A stretch of DNA of 22,795 bases. It comes from Triangularia verruculosa. Taxonomy: Eukaryota; Ascomycota; Sordariomycetes; Sordariales; Podosporaceae. Under the pieces are notes generated by a model. It worked only from the letters and a program-made list of their open reading frames with translations, had not been told where the DNA came from and ran no database searches. The DNA lies in contig MU864105.1 in NCBI GenBank assembly GCA_033296885.1, forward strand, positions 1 to 22,795, read 5' to 3'. Positions 22,561 through 22,795 of the stretch are shown here, piece by piece. The translations under genes were made by a program, and so were the position numbers. Position 1 is the first letter of the stretch, and each line of letters opens with the position of its first letter.

Positions 22561-22624
22561 GATTTTACAGTGTGTTTAAGCCCTATGGAATACAGGGCTT
22601 CAATGGCTTAGAAAAATTCAACAG
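22535..22624. repeat. Nested inverted repeats at the end of the AT-rich tract
   Basis: CTGTTGAA (22535-22542) and TTCAACAG (22617-22624) form a perfect 8-bp inverted repeat. Inside it AAGCCCT (22578-22584) and AGGGCTT (22594-22600) form a second 7-bp stem with a 9-nt loop. GAAATACAG and GGAATACAG also occur as near-direct repeats inside. This looks like the end of a mobile element or a folded transcript, but I cannot assign a family. Confidence 0.5.
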
Positions 22625-22640
22625 TGTTCACTGAGTTATG

Positions 22641-22718
22641 GGCTCCGGGAGCTGCGGCTCACTGAGGTGCCCAGAGGCTCTGGGTGCGGCTCCAGGTGCA
22701 GCTCCGGGTGCGGCTCCC
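22641..22718. repeat. GC-rich 12-bp tandem repeat and palindromes
   Basis: Three tandem units of GGTGCRGCTCCN occupy 22683-22718. Just upstream, CCCAGAG and CTCTGGG (22670-22684) form a 15-bp near-perfect palindrome with a single central base. GGAGCTGC (22648-22655) is the exact reverse complement of GCAGCTCC (22698-22705) inside the second repeat unit. Composition switches abruptly from AT-rich to GC-rich near 22620, which suggests a junction between two different sequences. Confidence 0.6.
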
Positions 22719-22795
22719 TGAAGTGATCTGAGACTCCGGGGCGCAGGGCGCTAGCCCAGTGCCATGCAGTAGTCAAACGGTAGCGCCACGTGCCT

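Overview
This window comes from a filamentous ascomycete, most likely a Sordariomycete and possibly one of the Sordariales. The evidence is short 50-90 bp introns with GTRAGT donors and CTAAC-type branch points, GC-rich C-ending codons, chitin synthases with myosin-like heads, an AA9 polysaccharide monooxygenase, and an AT-rich tract that looks damaged by RIP (repeat-induced point mutation). There are no rRNA genes, CRISPR arrays or bacterial features, and I found no tRNA.

Layout. 1-338: homopolymers and a CA microsatellite downstream of the first gene. 339-5862 (minus): a class VII chitin synthase, 3 exons, 1802 aa, with a shortened myosin-like head that has no P-loop. 5863-8837: a 2975-bp divergent promoter region. 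8838-14575 (plus): a class V chitin synthase, 3 exons, 1856 aa, with the P-loop GETGSGKT. 14576-17389: a long non-coding stretch that includes the AA9 promoter. 17390-18811 (plus): a secreted AA9 monooxygenase, 2 exons, 456 aa, with a Cys-rich C-terminal module and a basic tail. 18812-19619: convergent 3' flank. 19620 to about 21863 (minus): a patatin-like phospholipase gene with at least six exons. Its exons are intact in the 3' two thirds, but a TGA lies just before the DGGGVRG motif, so I call it a pseudogene. About 21740-22560: a TA-rich RIP-like tract that cuts into the 5' part of the patatin gene. 22535-22795: a GC-rich edge with palindromes and a 12-bp repeat, perhaps the end of a transposable element.

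How the genes work together. The two chitin synthases form the head-to-head class V/VII pair known from other filamentous ascomycetes. Both act at hyphal tips and septa in polarised wall synthesis, and the shared promoter suggests co-expression. The AA9 enzyme (extracellular cellulose or hemicellulose oxidation) and the patatin relic look like unrelated neighbours.

I did not find a clearly new multi-gene system. The points most worth following up are the near-coincident introns at the P-loop site of the two synthases, the Phe at the usual axial-Tyr position of the AA9 enzyme, and the RIP front running into a patatin gene whose catalytic Ser codon is split by a GC-AG intron.
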